Below are positions 35,853-46,780 of a stretch of DNA of 64,000 nt, piece after piece. Made by a program: the position numbers and the translations under genes. The DNA is taken from assembly GCF_000423545.1 (NCBI RefSeq), contig NZ_AUIE01000001.1, forward strand, positions 248,001 through 312,000, written 5' to 3'. Below the pieces are notes generated by a model that did no database searches, was not told the DNA's origin, and was given only the letters and a program-made list of their open reading frames with translations. The stretch's first letter is position 1. The number at the start of each line of letters is the position of its first letter. The DNA comes from Metapseudomonas resinovorans DSM 21078. Lineage in GTDB: Bacteria > Pseudomonadota > Gammaproteobacteria > Pseudomonadales > Pseudomonadaceae.

Positions 35853-36503
35853 ATGACGACCCAGGATGTGCGCTACTCCCGTCTGGACCCTGAGTTGCGC
35901 AAGGCCCACCTGATCGAAGCGACCCTCACTTGTCTCAAGCGGCATGGCTTCCAGGGCGCGTCGATTCGCAAGATCTGCGCCGAGGCCGGGGTTTCCGTCG
36001 GGCTGATCAACCACCACTACGCCGGTAAGGACGAACTGGTCGCCGAGGCGTACCTGGCCGTGACCGGGCGGGTGATGAAACTGCTCCGTGATGCCATCGA
36101 CGAAGCCCAACCCAGTCCGCGAGCACGGCTGTCGGCGTTCTTTCGGGCATCCTTTTCCGCGGAGTTGCTGGACCCGCAACTGCTGGAGGCCTGGCTGGCC
36201 TTCTGGGGCGCGGTGAAAACCGCCCAGGCCATCAACTCAGCCCATGACCAGTCCTATGGCGAGTACCGCGCCATCCTCGCCAAGTCGCTCAGCGAACTCG
36301 CGATAGAGGAGCGCTGGCAGGGATTCGATGCGGAATTGGCGGCCATCAGCCTGAGTGCGTTGCTCGACGGTCTCTGGCTGGAGTCCGGGCTGAATCCGCA
36401 AACCTTCACCCCGGAGCAAGGTGTGCTGATCTGCGAAGCCTGGGTGGATGGCCTCCAGGCCGGCGGCGTACAGCGGTTTCTGCGGCCCGTCGGGGTCTGT
36501 TGA
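35853..36503 (+). CDS. TetR-family regulator (BetI-like)
   Basis: A 216-residue repressor with a TetR helix-turn-helix at residues about 15-62 (RKAHLIEATLTCLKRHGFQGASIRKICAEAGVSVGLINHHY in overlapping parts) and a helical ligand domain with the BetI-like C-terminal pattern (ALLDGLWLESGL). ATG 35853 with GGAGC six bases before it. It is divergent from the polyamine-binding-protein gene; the 150-base gap is where it would be expected to bind. Confidence 0.85.
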   Translation: MTTQDVRYSRLDPELRKAHLIEATLTCLKRHGFQGASIRKICAEAGVSVGLINHHYAGKDELVAEAYLAVTGRVMKLLRDAIDEAQPSPRARLSAFFRASFSAELLDPQLLEAWLAFWGAVKTAQAINSAHDQSYGEYRAILAKSLSELAIEERWQGFDAELAAISLSALLDGLWLESGLNPQTFTPEQGVLICEAWVDGLQAGGVQRFLRPVGVC

Positions 36504-36587
36504 TCGGTCGTTCAACTGGCGATAACCTCCAGCCACCTCCAACAATAAGAACGCCCCGCCTGAACGCGGAGGCGGAGGACAATTGCA

Positions 36588-37301
36588 ATGGCTCCCAGTG
36601 TGCTGATCGTCGACGACGATCCGCTGATTCGTGAACTGCTCCAGTCCTACCTGGCCCAGGAGGGCTACCAGGTACGTTGCGCCAGCACGGCCGAACAGGC
36701 GGAAGCCTGCCTGGCGGAAGCGCCGGTTGACCTGGTGATGCTCGACATCCGACTGCCCGGAAAGGATGGCCTGACCCTCACCCGCGAACTGCGGGTGCGC
36801 TCCGAGGTCGGCATCATCCTGATCACTGGCCGCAATGATGAAGTCGACCGAATCGTCGGCCTGGAGTGCGGCGCGGACGATTACGTCGTCAAACCCCTGA
36901 ACCCCCGCGAACTGGTGTCTCGCGCCAAGAACCTGGTGCGCCGTGTACGCCATGCCCAGCAGCCCGCCGCACCGGCCAATGGCCAGTTGAAGCGCTTCTC
37001 CGACTGGAGGCTGGACAGCGACCGGCGCCGCCTGATCGACCAGGATGGCAGCGAAACCCTGCTCACCCACGGTGAGTTCCAGCTACTCAGCGTCTTCCTG
37101 CGTAACGCCGGGCACACCCTCAGCCGCGACCAGTTGATGGACCAGATCCGCAACCGCGAGTGGTTGCCCAACGACCGCTCCATCGACGTGCTGGTTGGCC
37201 GCCTGCGCCGCAAGTTGCGCGACGACCCGGCCGAACCCCAATTGATCATCACCATCCACGGCGCGGGCTACCTGTTCACCGCCACGGCCAGCGCTGCCTG
37301 A
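36588..37301 (+). CDS. aruR: AruR-type response regulator (OmpR/TorR family)
   Basis: A 237-residue response regulator: receiver domain (1-120) with phospho-acceptor Asp53 (VMLDIRLPGKDG) and Lys in VVKPLNPREL, then a winged-helix DNA-binding domain (about 135-232; LLTHGEFQLLSVFLRN, SIDVLVGRLRRKL, IITIHGAGYLF). The locus content (permease, AruI, AruH downstream) identifies it as AruR, which activates arginine-transaminase genes in P. aeruginosa. GGAGG precedes ATG 36588. The solute-binding and kinase genes follow in the same operon. Confidence 0.78.
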   Translation: MAPSVLIVDDDPLIRELLQSYLAQEGYQVRCASTAEQAEACLAEAPVDLVMLDIRLPGKDGLTLTRELRVRSEVGIILITGRNDEVDRIVGLECGADDYVVKPLNPRELVSRAKNLVRRVRHAQQPAAPANGQLKRFSDWRLDSDRRRLIDQDGSETLLTHGEFQLLSVFLRNAGHTLSRDQLMDQIRNREWLPNDRSIDVLVGRLRRKLRDDPAEPQLIITIHGAGYLFTATASAA

Positions 37302-37305
37302 GCTC

Positions 37306-38075
37306 ATGCTGCGCTTCTGGCCGCTGGCCTTCCTGCTGCTCTGTGGCGCCGCCCAGGCCGCGCCTGCGGTGCGTTACTGCGACTATCCGGTCTACCCGCC
37401 TATCTCCTGGAGCGACGGTAAGCAGGTACGCGGCCTGGCACCGAGCGTGGTGAAGGCCGTGTTCACCAACCTCGGCCTGGACGTGGAGATGGTTGTACTG
37501 GGCAACTGGAAACGCTGCCTGCTGGACGCCGCCCAGGGGCGCGTGGATGTGGTGCTGGCCTACCGCACGCCACAGCGTGACAGCGATCTGCTATTCGCCA
37601 ACGTGCCGGTCCTGCGCGAGGAAGTTGCAGTCTTCTACAACACTCGGCGCCCGCTTCAGGTAGACACGCTGGAAGACCTTGCCCGCTATCGTGGCGGCCT
37701 GCTTTTTGGTGAAAGCTACGGCGAAGCCTTCGACCAGACCGTGGCCCGTGTCGGCAACATCGAATGGGTTTCCGATAGCCAGCAGAACTTCGGGAAGCTG
37801 ATTCGTGGCCGCATCGACTTCATCCCTCATGAGCGGCGCACGGGCCTGCTGTACATCGAACATTTGCCGGGAGGTGGCGACATCCGCGCACTTCCCATGA
37901 CCTTGGCTGTGGACCACTTACGCCTGGGCGTATCGCGGCATTCGCCCCTGGCCGGGCGCATGCCGGACATCGACCGCGAGCTGCAACGCCTGACCGACCG
38001 CGGCGATATCGAGCGCTGGCTGGCGGAGAGCGAAGCCACCTACCGCGACATGATCGCCCAGCCGGAGCCGCTTAG

Positions 38076-38079
<4 letters not shown>
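37306..38079 (+). CDS. Periplasmic solute-binding protein of the aru sensory operon
   Basis: A 257-residue protein with a signal peptide ([12 protein letters not shown]) and the type 3 solute-binding fold ([47 protein letters not shown]). Such proteins bind amino acids. It starts four bases after aruR and overlaps the kinase gene by four bases (ATGA). There is no ABC transporter partner, so it most likely presents arginine or a derivative to the kinase. Confidence 0.75.
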
Positions 38080-40322
<2,243 letters not shown>

Positions 40323-40337
40323 AATCGAACAAATTCC

Positions 40338-40389
40338 TTACGACTTTTTACAACTTCGATCCCGGTATTCAACGGCGTCTTACAAGTCG
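40338..40389 (+). promoter_or_regulatory. Direct repeats upstream of the aru permease, candidate AruR site
   Basis: TTACGACTTT (40338-40347) and TTACAACTTC (40348-40357) are adjacent 10-base direct repeats, and TTACAAGTCG follows at 40380. Tandem 10-11 base repeats are how OmpR-family regulators bind DNA. Located 60-115 bases before the leader ORF. Confidence 0.45.
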
Positions 40390-40451
40390 TTCCAATAATC
40401 GGTCCGAACCGCGTCCAACGCGGTCCCCGTGGCCTATTGGAGACAAGAATA

Positions 40452-40511
40452 ATGACCCGCAAAGCCCACCTCTCCCGTCGTCGCCTCCACCTGGAGGTGC
40501 TGCATGTCTGA
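40452..40511 (+). CDS. Arginine-rich leader ORF (19 aa) overlapping the permease start
   Basis: A 19-codon ORF, MTRKAHLSRRRLHLEVLHV, with GGAG nine bases before its ATG (40452). It contains three consecutive arginine codons (CGT CGT CGC) and one more at position 3. Its stop lies eight bases inside the permease gene, and the permease ribosome site (GGAGG) is within its coding sequence. A ribosome stalled at the arginines would sit just upstream of that site. This is the layout of a translational coupling or attenuation peptide; no homologue is known to me. Confidence 0.5.
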   Translation: MTRKAHLSRRRLHLEVLHV

Positions 40512-41901
40512 AGAACGCATCCAGCTCACCCGCGCGCTGAAAAGCCGTCACATCTTCATGCTGTCGCTGGGCGGCGTGATCGGCACCGGCCTGTTCATGG
40601 GCTCGGGCGTCATCATCAACCAGGGAGGTCCGGCTGGCGCCGTGCTGGCCTACCTGGTGGCGGGTGTTCTCATGTATCTGGTGATGGTCTGCCTGGGCGA
40701 GTTGTCGGTGCAGATGCCGGTTTCCGGTTCCTTCCAGGCCCACGCCACCCGTTACATCGGGCCGGGCACCGGCTTCATGATCGGCTGGGTCTACTGGATG
40801 AGCTGGGCCACCACCGTCGGCCTGGAGTTCACCGCCGCCGGCATGCTGATGACGCGCTGGTTCCCCGATGTCCCCATCTGGTACTGGTCGGCGCTCTTCG
40901 TGGCCGTGCTCTTCTCCCTGAACGCCCTGGCCACTCGTGCCTTTGGTGAAGCCGAATACTGGTTCTCCGGAATCAAGGTTGCGGCCATCCTCGGTTTCAT
41001 CATCGTTGGCCTGCTCGCCATCTTCGGTGGCCTGCCGCTGGCCAGCGGCGAGCCGGCTCCCATGTTCTCCAACCTGATCGGCGACAGCCTGTTCCCCAAT
41101 GGAATTTCCGCCGTGTTCGCCGTGATGATGGCGGTGGTCTACGCCTTCCAGGGCTGCGAAATCATGGGCGTGGCAGCCGGCGAAACCGACCAGCCGGAAA
41201 AGAGCATCCCCCGCGCCGTGCGCAATGTGGTGTTCCGCGTACTGATCTTCTACGTGCTGGCCATCGTCGTGCTCTCGGCCATCGTGCCCTGGCAGGAGGC
41301 CGGGCTGATGGAAAGCCCCTTCGTCCAGGTGTTCGATATGGTCGGCATTCCCTTCGCTGCCGATTTGATGAACTTCGTCATCCTCACCGCCATTCTCTCT
41401 GTCGGCAACTCCGGCCTCTACGCCTCCACTCGCATCCTCTGGGCGATGTCCAAGACCGGCATGGCGCCGCGTGGCCTGGCCCGGCTCAGCAAGCGAGGCG
41501 TGCCGCTCAATGCGCTGTCCGTCACCCTTTGTTTCGCCCTGGTTTCCCTGCTGACCAGCTTCATCGCCGCCGACACGCTGTTCATGGTGCTGATGGCCAT
41601 CAGCGGCATGGCCGGCACCGTGACCTGGATAGTCATCGCCCTGGCCCAGTACCGCTTCCGTCGCGAACTGTACAAGTCAGGCGGCACGGTGCAGGACCTC
41701 AAGTACGCCGCCCCCCTGTTCCCGCTGATCCCGCTGGCCTGCATCCTGATGTGCAGTTCGCTGTTCATCTTTCTGGCCATGGACCCGACCCAGCGCCCGT
41801 CGCTCTACTGGGGCTTCGGCTTCATCGGGGTCTGCTACGCGGCGTACTACGTCCTGCAGTACAAGCGCCAGCGCAGCGCGGTGATTGCGCCAGCCGCCTG
41901 A
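40504..41901 (+). CDS. Amino acid permease (APC superfamily, AAT family) of the aru locus
   Basis: A 465-residue permease with twelve membrane helices. HIFMLSLGGVIGTGLFMGSG near the N-terminus is the conserved substrate-binding unwound helix of AAT-family amino-acid/proton symporters, and the PVSGSFQAHATRYIGP loop is also conserved. In P. aeruginosa the gene between aruS and the enoyl-CoA hydratase encodes such a permease, so arginine or 2-ketoarginine is a likely substrate. GGAGG lies six bases before ATG 40504. Its start overlaps the arginine-rich leader ORF. Confidence 0.82.
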   Translation: MSEERIQLTRALKSRHIFMLSLGGVIGTGLFMGSGVIINQGGPAGAVLAYLVAGVLMYLVMVCLGELSVQMPVSGSFQAHATRYIGPGTGFMIGWVYWMSWATTVGLEFTAAGMLMTRWFPDVPIWYWSALFVAVLFSLNALATRAFGEAEYWFSGIKVAAILGFIIVGLLAIFGGLPLASGEPAPMFSNLIGDSLFPNGISAVFAVMMAVVYAFQGCEIMGVAAGETDQPEKSIPRAVRNVVFRVLIFYVLAIVVLSAIVPWQEAGLMESPFVQVFDMVGIPFAADLMNFVILTAILSVGNSGLYASTRILWAMSKTGMAPRGLARLSKRGVPLNALSVTLCFALVSLLTSFIAADTLFMVLMAISGMAGTVTWIVIALAQYRFRRELYKSGGTVQDLKYAAPLFPLIPLACILMCSSLFIFLAMDPTQRPSLYWGFGFIGVCYAAYYVLQYKRQRSAVIAPAA

Positions 41902-41933
41902 TGACCTGGTGCTGGCCTGATTCGTGATTACGT

Positions 41934-42422
41934 TGGCTATGTCTGCGTTAAGCGTTGCTAGACCGTCCTGAGCCAAGCCGATTGCCGAGTTCGGCGGGTG
42001 TTTCTGGTTTCGTCCCCCCGGACGAGTCCCTTTCTCAAGCGCCGAAAGGAACCAAAGGGCTTGCCCCTGCATCCGGGTTTGGCTCCGCCAAACTACCCTC
42101 CCTCCATCGTTGCTCCGGGGGCCCGGCGCGAGGGGCCATCCATGGCCCCACACGCCTCTCGCGGCATCCATGCCGCTCGTCCCCCTACACAACGATTCCA
42201 CTCGGCCTCCTGAAGGGGCGCAGTCGCTGCCCCACCTCGTCTGCCCGGTGTCAGGCCCGTGTGGGCTTCAGAATGGTTCGTGCCTCGCCGGCGCGAGTCA
42301 CCCCTCTCCTCTTCAGGGAGAGGGGCCGGGGGTGAGGGTTGTATCCGGCTGGCGCGGAAGCCTCGAAGGTGCGCGCTAGAGCGCTTCACTCAACGTTGCA
42401 ATCGCTAACGCAGACATAGCCA
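41934..42422. repeat. Gene-less segment bounded by 17-base inverted repeats
   Basis: TGGCTATGTCTGCGTTA (41934-41950) and its exact reverse complement TAACGCAGACATAGCCA (42406-42422) bound about 490 bases with no credible gene. Similarity continues beyond the core with small gaps (GCAAC...CGCT). No transposase is present. The short frames inside are Pro/Gly/Arg-rich and look non-coding. The whole gap to the next gene is 800 bases. Confidence 0.6.
42301..42325. repeat. Dispersed hairpin repeat CCCCTCTCC...GGAGAGGGG
   Basis: CCCCTCTCC and GGAGAGGGG form a nine-base stem, followed by CCGGGGGTGAGGG. This is the widespread intergenic repeat that, when translated, gives the spurious peptide SPLQGEGPGVRV. 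Confidence 0.7.
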
Positions 42423-42505
42423 TTACGTTCGCTCCCACAGGTATCCTCACCACCTCCCATCCCGCATCAAGAAGCGGTCTGCCTCCCCAGGAATCCGGGT
42501 TTCGA

Positions 42506-42528
42506 GTTGTTCGAAGATGTAACAACTC
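42506..42528 (+). promoter_or_regulatory. Inverted repeat upstream of the CoA-enzyme genes
   Basis: AGTTGTT (42506-42512) and AACAACT (42522-42528) form an inverted repeat in an AT-richer stretch about 175 bases before the enoyl-CoA hydratase start. ACAACTCTTCG here resembles ACAACTTCG in the permease promoter, so the two may share a regulator. Confidence 0.35.
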
Positions 42529-42700
42529 TTCGCCCCGGGTTCTGTCTTCTTTTGAAAATCCCTTTAAAAACAACCTGATAGACGGTGAGCCTCTCCGTTA
42601 CATACCCCATTTGGGCAGGATTGCCGGCTTCCTGAACACTCGTTTAGGATCGCTGCAACTTCCCAGCCTCACCTGCAAAGACAACAAGACGAGGGCTCCC

Positions 42701-43483
42701 ATGACTACCCTGCTCAGCCAGGTCGAAGCCGGCATCGCCCGGATCACCCTGAATCGCCCGCAACAGCGCAACGCGCTGGATATCCCCACCCTGAAATCCC
42801 TGCACGCGCTTCTGGATTCGCACGAGGCTGATCCGGCGGTGCGCGTAGTGGTACTGAGCGGGGCGGGGCGCAGTTTCTGCGCGGGCGCGGACCTTGCCGA
42901 GTGGGCTGAAGCCGATGCCCGCGGCGCACTGGAAACCTACGGCTGGACTGAAACCGCCCACGCGCTGATGACTCGCCTCCACGGTCTGGCCAAGCCCACC
43001 ATTGCCGCCATCAACGGCACGGCCGTCGGTGCGGGGATGGACCTGACCCTGTGCTGCGACTTCCGTATCGCCGCCGCCTCGGCCCGCTTCAAGGCCGGCT
43101 ACACCGGCATGGCCTATTCACCCGACGCGGGTGCCAGTTGGCACCTGCCGCGCCTGATCGGTGCCGAGCAGGCCAAGCGCCTGCTGTTCCTCGACGAACT
43201 CTGGGGCGCCGAGCGCGCCCTGGCCGTCGGCCTGGTGGGCGAAGTCTGCGCCGACGAGCGACTTCAGGAAGTCGCGGGTGAACTGGCCGCCCGCCTGGCA
43301 GCTGGACCGACCTTCGCGTTCACCCAGACCAAGGCGCTGATTCGCGATGGCGCCAGCTGCAATCTGGCCCAGCAACTGGAGGCCGAGTTGGCCGCCGGTC
43401 TGCTTTGCGGTCGCAGCGAGGATGCGGCTGAAGCTCTGCGCGCCGTTGCCGAAAAGCGCGCTCCCCAATTCACCGGCCGCTGA
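42701..43483 (+). CDS. Enoyl-CoA hydratase/isomerase family protein
   Basis: A 260-residue crotonase-fold enzyme. The oxyanion-hole segments are present: GAGRSFCAGADLAE (near residue 56) and AINGTAVGAGMDLTLCCDFRIA (near 105). The segment that usually carries the second catalytic Glu reads SPDAGASWHLPRLIG, so the exact reaction (hydratase, isomerase or other) is open. ATG 42701 has GAGGG ahead; a longer frame from 42611 adds no family sequence. It begins a run with an acyl-CoA dehydrogenase and a CoA ligase, matching the position of the hydratase in the P. aeruginosa aru region. Confidence 0.85.
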   Translation: MTTLLSQVEAGIARITLNRPQQRNALDIPTLKSLHALLDSHEADPAVRVVVLSGAGRSFCAGADLAEWAEADARGALETYGWTETAHALMTRLHGLAKPTIAAINGTAVGAGMDLTLCCDFRIAAASARFKAGYTGMAYSPDAGASWHLPRLIGAEQAKRLLFLDELWGAERALAVGLVGEVCADERLQEVAGELAARLAAGPTFAFTQTKALIRDGASCNLAQQLEAELAAGLLCGRSEDAAEALRAVAEKRAPQFTGR

Positions 43484-43511
43484 TGCGCCGAATCCGCCAA
43501 AGGACCTAGCC

Positions 43512-44672
43512 ATGAACTTCCAATTGACCCAGGAACAGGAAATGCTCGTCGACGCGGTGCGTGCCTTCGTCGACAAGGAACTGCTGCCCCACGAAGAGGC
43601 TGTGGACCGTGCGGACGCCGTGTCTCCGGAGCTCGCCGCGGAAATTCGCGGCAAGGCGCTGGCTGCCGGTTTCTACGCCTTCAACATGCCGGAAGAGGTG
43701 GGTGGCGGTGGCCTGGATTACCTGTCCCAGGCCCTGGTGGAGCGTGAACTGTCCAAGGTGTCCTGGGCGCTGCACGTGTTCGTCGCGCGGCCCTCGAAGA
43801 TCCTCATGGCCTGCAAGGGCGAGCAGATTCAGCAGTACCTGTTGCCGAGCATCCAGGGCGAGAAAATCGACTGCTTCGCCCTCACCGAGCCGGGGGCCGG
43901 CTCCGATGCCAACTCCATCAAGACCCGCGCTGTGCGCGAGGGCGACGACTTCGTGCTGAACGGCAGCAAGCACTTCATCAGCCATGCCGGCCACGCGGAC
44001 TTCGCCATCGTTTTCGCTGTCACCGATACCTACGAGCACAACGGCAAGAAGCGCAACGCCGTCACGGCCTTCCTGGTCGACAAGGGGACTCCGGGCATGA
44101 CCGTGCGCCGTGGTCCGAGGTGCGTAAGCAACAAGGGCTACCACACCTACGAAATCTTCTTCGATGACTGCCGCGTGCCAGCCTCCAAAGTCCTCGGCGA
44201 AGTCGGCAAGGGTTGGGAAGTGGCCAACGCCTGGCTCACTGCGGGCCGCGTGATGGTTGCCGCCAACTGCGTCGGCCAGGCCCAGCGTGCCCTCGACTTG
44301 TCTCTGCAATGGGCCGCCGACCGCAAGCAGTTCGGCCAGCCCATCGGCAGCTACCAGGGCATTTCCTTCAAGCTCGCCGACATGGCCACGCAGATTCGTG
44401 CGGCCGAGCTGATGACCCTGCACACGGCCTGGAAGATGGACCAGGGCACTATGACCGATGGCGAAGCCGGCATGGCCAAGCTGTTCGCCAGCGAAGTGCT
44501 GGGCAAGGTAGCCGACGAGACGGTGCAGATTTTTGGCGGCATGGGCCTGATGGATGAGGGCCCGGTGGAACGTATTTGGCGCAACGCGCGAATCGAGCGG
44601 ATCTGGGAAGGCACCTCGGAAATTCAGCGCCACATCATTTCCCGCGAACTGCTGCGGCCGTTGCTGCGCTGA
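43512..44672 (+). CDS. Acyl-CoA dehydrogenase
   Basis: A 386-residue FAD enzyme with the three acyl-CoA dehydrogenase domains. FALTEPGAGSDANSIKTRA (near residue 120) contacts flavin, and the catalytic base is probably Glu366 in RIWEGTSEIQR. It introduces a 2,3-double bond in an acyl-CoA. AAAGGA lies six bases before the ATG. Spacing of 28 bases from the hydratase and 13 from the CoA ligase shows an operon. Confidence 0.92.
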   Translation: MNFQLTQEQEMLVDAVRAFVDKELLPHEEAVDRADAVSPELAAEIRGKALAAGFYAFNMPEEVGGGGLDYLSQALVERELSKVSWALHVFVARPSKILMACKGEQIQQYLLPSIQGEKIDCFALTEPGAGSDANSIKTRAVREGDDFVLNGSKHFISHAGHADFAIVFAVTDTYEHNGKKRNAVTAFLVDKGTPGMTVRRGPRCVSNKGYHTYEIFFDDCRVPASKVLGEVGKGWEVANAWLTAGRVMVAANCVGQAQRALDLSLQWAADRKQFGQPIGSYQGISFKLADMATQIRAAELMTLHTAWKMDQGTMTDGEAGMAKLFASEVLGKVADETVQIFGGMGLMDEGPVERIWRNARIERIWEGTSEIQRHIISRELLRPLLR

Positions 44673-44685
44673 CCGGAGGCCGAGC

Positions 44686-46773
44686 ATGACTCAACGAGAC
44701 AACCTCAAGCGCCTGCTGGCGCCACGTCACCTGGCCTTCGTCGGCGGCCGTAGCATGGCCCGCGCCCTCAAGCGTTGTGCCGAAGGCGGTTTTGCCGGCC
44801 AGATGTGGCTGGTCAATCCGCAGCATGCCGAGCTGGAAGGCGTCCCCTGCGTTTCCACCGTCGCCGAGCTGCCGTGCGGACCGGATGCGGTCTTCATCGC
44901 CACCAACCGCGAACAGACCCTGGAAAGCGTTGCCGCATTGGCGACGAAGGGTGCCGGTGGCGCCATCTGCTATGCCTCCGGCTTTGCCGAAACCGGCGCT
45001 GAAGGCCAGGCCCTGCAAGCGCAGTTGCTGGCTGCAGCGGGTGAGATGGCACTGCTCGGGCCCAACTGCTACGGCCTGCTCGACTACCTGCACGGCGCTG
45101 CCCTCTGGCCGGTGGCCCACGGCGGCAAGCAGGTCGAGAAAGGGGTGGCCGTGCTCACCCAGAGCGGCAACTTCGCCTACAACCTGTCCATGAGCGACCG
45201 CTCGTTGCCGGTGGCCTATATGGCTTCGGTGGGCAACCAGGCCCAACTGGGCGTGGCGGAACTGATGGACGTGCTGCTGGACGAGCCGCGCGTCACGGCC
45301 ATCGGCCTGCACCTGGAAGGCCTGAAGAATGTGCCGGGCTTCGCCCGTGCGGCACACAAGGCGCTGGAGAAGGGTGTCCCGATCATCGCCCTGAAGACGG
45401 GTGTGTCGCAGATCGGCGCCGAACTGGCGCTCAGTCATACCAGCTCCCTGGCCGGTTCCGATGCGCTGTACGACAGCCTGTTCGAGCGCCTGGGAGTGAT
45501 CCGCGTCAGCGGCCCGGTAAGTTTCATGGAAACGCTCAAGGCCGCTGCCTGCGGCACGCTGCCGGCCGGCCCCAGCCTTATCGCCCTGGCGTGTTCCGGT
45601 GGCGATGCAGGGCTGATCGCCGACTATGCCGAGGCCAACGGCCTGCACCTGCCGAAACTGGACGCTGGCCAGCACCACGCGCTGGCGCAGACCCTGCCGA
45701 GCTACGCCAACATCGCCAACCCGCTGGATTTCACCACGGCCATCTGGGGTAACGGCGACGCCTTGGAGCGCATGCTCGACAGCGCGCTGCGCAGCGCGGC
45801 CGACGCGGCACTGCTGGTGCTGGACTATCCCGGTGAAGAAACCGGTGAGCGACCGCAATGTGACCTGCTTCTGGAACTCTATTGCGAAGCCTTGGAGCGT
45901 CATGGCAAGGCCGGCTTCATCGCATCGGCCTTCCCCGAGTTGCTGCCTGCAGCCGCCCGGGACTACCTGCACGCCCGTGGCGTCGCTGCGCTGCAAGGCG
46001 TAGAGGAAGGCCTCGCCGCATGGGGCCGAATCGCCGCCTACCGAGCGCGCCGCGAGGCGCTGTTGGCCCGTGGCGAATCCGCCCTGGTGCCGATGAGCCC
46101 ATCGCCGCTGGCCGATGGCGAGTTGTGGGATGAGTGGCAATCCAAACAGGCGCTGCGCGCCTTTGGCCTGCCGGTACCGCAGGCGCTGCTCAGTACCCCG
46201 GAGCGGGCATTGGAGGATGCCGACCAGCTCGGCTATCCGCTGGTGCTGAAGGCCGTCAGTGCGCAGTTGCCGCACAAGACCGAAGCCGGTGCCGTGGCCC
46301 TCAACCTGAAAGATGCCGAGGCGCTGGCACAGGCCCTTGGCGAGATGCGGCAACGCATTGCCGCCTATGCGCCGGGCGTCGTATTCGACCAGGTTCTGCT
46401 GGAGCGTATGGCCACGGCGCCATTGGCGGAGCTGATCGTCGGCATCAAGCGCGAGCAAGGCTTTGGCCTGGCCCTGGTGATCGGTTCCGGCGGCGTCCTG
46501 GTGGAGTTGCTCAAGGACAGCCGCAGCCTGCTGCTGCCCACCAATGACGCGGCCATCCGGGATGCCCTGCTGAGCTTGCGCAGTGCGCCGTTGCTCACCG
46601 CCTTCCGGGGGCGCCCGGCGGCAGATCTGGAGGCTTTGGTGGCCGCCATTCGCGCGGTGGCCGATTACGCCTGCGAGAACGCGGGGCAGTTGCTGGAGCT
46701 GGACGTCAATCCGCTGCTGGTGAGTGTCGACGGCGCCGTGGCGGTGGATGCACTGATTCGCATCGCGGAATGA
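44686..46773 (+). CDS. NDP-forming acyl-CoA synthetase (fused alpha-beta acetate-CoA-ligase type)
   Basis: A 695-residue protein. An N-terminal CoA-binding domain (LLAPRHLAFVGGRSMARA) and succinyl-CoA-synthetase-like flavodoxin domains (LLGPNCYGLLDY, VAVLTQSGNFAYNL, about 1-450) are fused to a C-terminal ATP-grasp domain (about 480-690; YPLVLKAVSAQLPHKTEAGAVALNL, VLLERM). Such enzymes activate carboxylic acids to CoA thioesters with ATP or GTP. The His that is phosphorylated in this family is not obvious at its usual place (LSHTSSLAGSD has one candidate). It is third in the CoA-gene run of the aru locus. Confidence 0.85.
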   Translation: MTQRDNLKRLLAPRHLAFVGGRSMARALKRCAEGGFAGQMWLVNPQHAELEGVPCVSTVAELPCGPDAVFIATNREQTLESVAALATKGAGGAICYASGFAETGAEGQALQAQLLAAAGEMALLGPNCYGLLDYLHGAALWPVAHGGKQVEKGVAVLTQSGNFAYNLSMSDRSLPVAYMASVGNQAQLGVAELMDVLLDEPRVTAIGLHLEGLKNVPGFARAAHKALEKGVPIIALKTGVSQIGAELALSHTSSLAGSDALYDSLFERLGVIRVSGPVSFMETLKAAACGTLPAGPSLIALACSGGDAGLIADYAEANGLHLPKLDAGQHHALAQTLPSYANIANPLDFTTAIWGNGDALERMLDSALRSAADAALLVLDYPGEETGERPQCDLLLELYCEALERHGKAGFIASAFPELLPAAARDYLHARGVAALQGVEEGLAAWGRIAAYRARREALLARGESALVPMSPSPLADGELWDEWQSKQALRAFGLPVPQALLSTPERALEDADQLGYPLVLKAVSAQLPHKTEAGAVALNLKDAEALAQALGEMRQRIAAYAPGVVFDQVLLERMATAPLAELIVGIKREQGFGLALVIGSGGVLVELLKDSRSLLLPTNDAAIRDALLSLRSAPLLTAFRGRPAADLEALVAAIRAVADYACENAGQLLELDVNPLLVSVDGAVAVDALIRIAE

Positions 46774-46780
46774 CATCCCC

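Noticed and set aside
41955-42389. Several short frames in the gap after the aru permease (71-126 codons).
   Set aside because: Arg/Pro/Gly-rich translations of dispersed intergenic repeats, overlapping on both strands, without ribosome sites.
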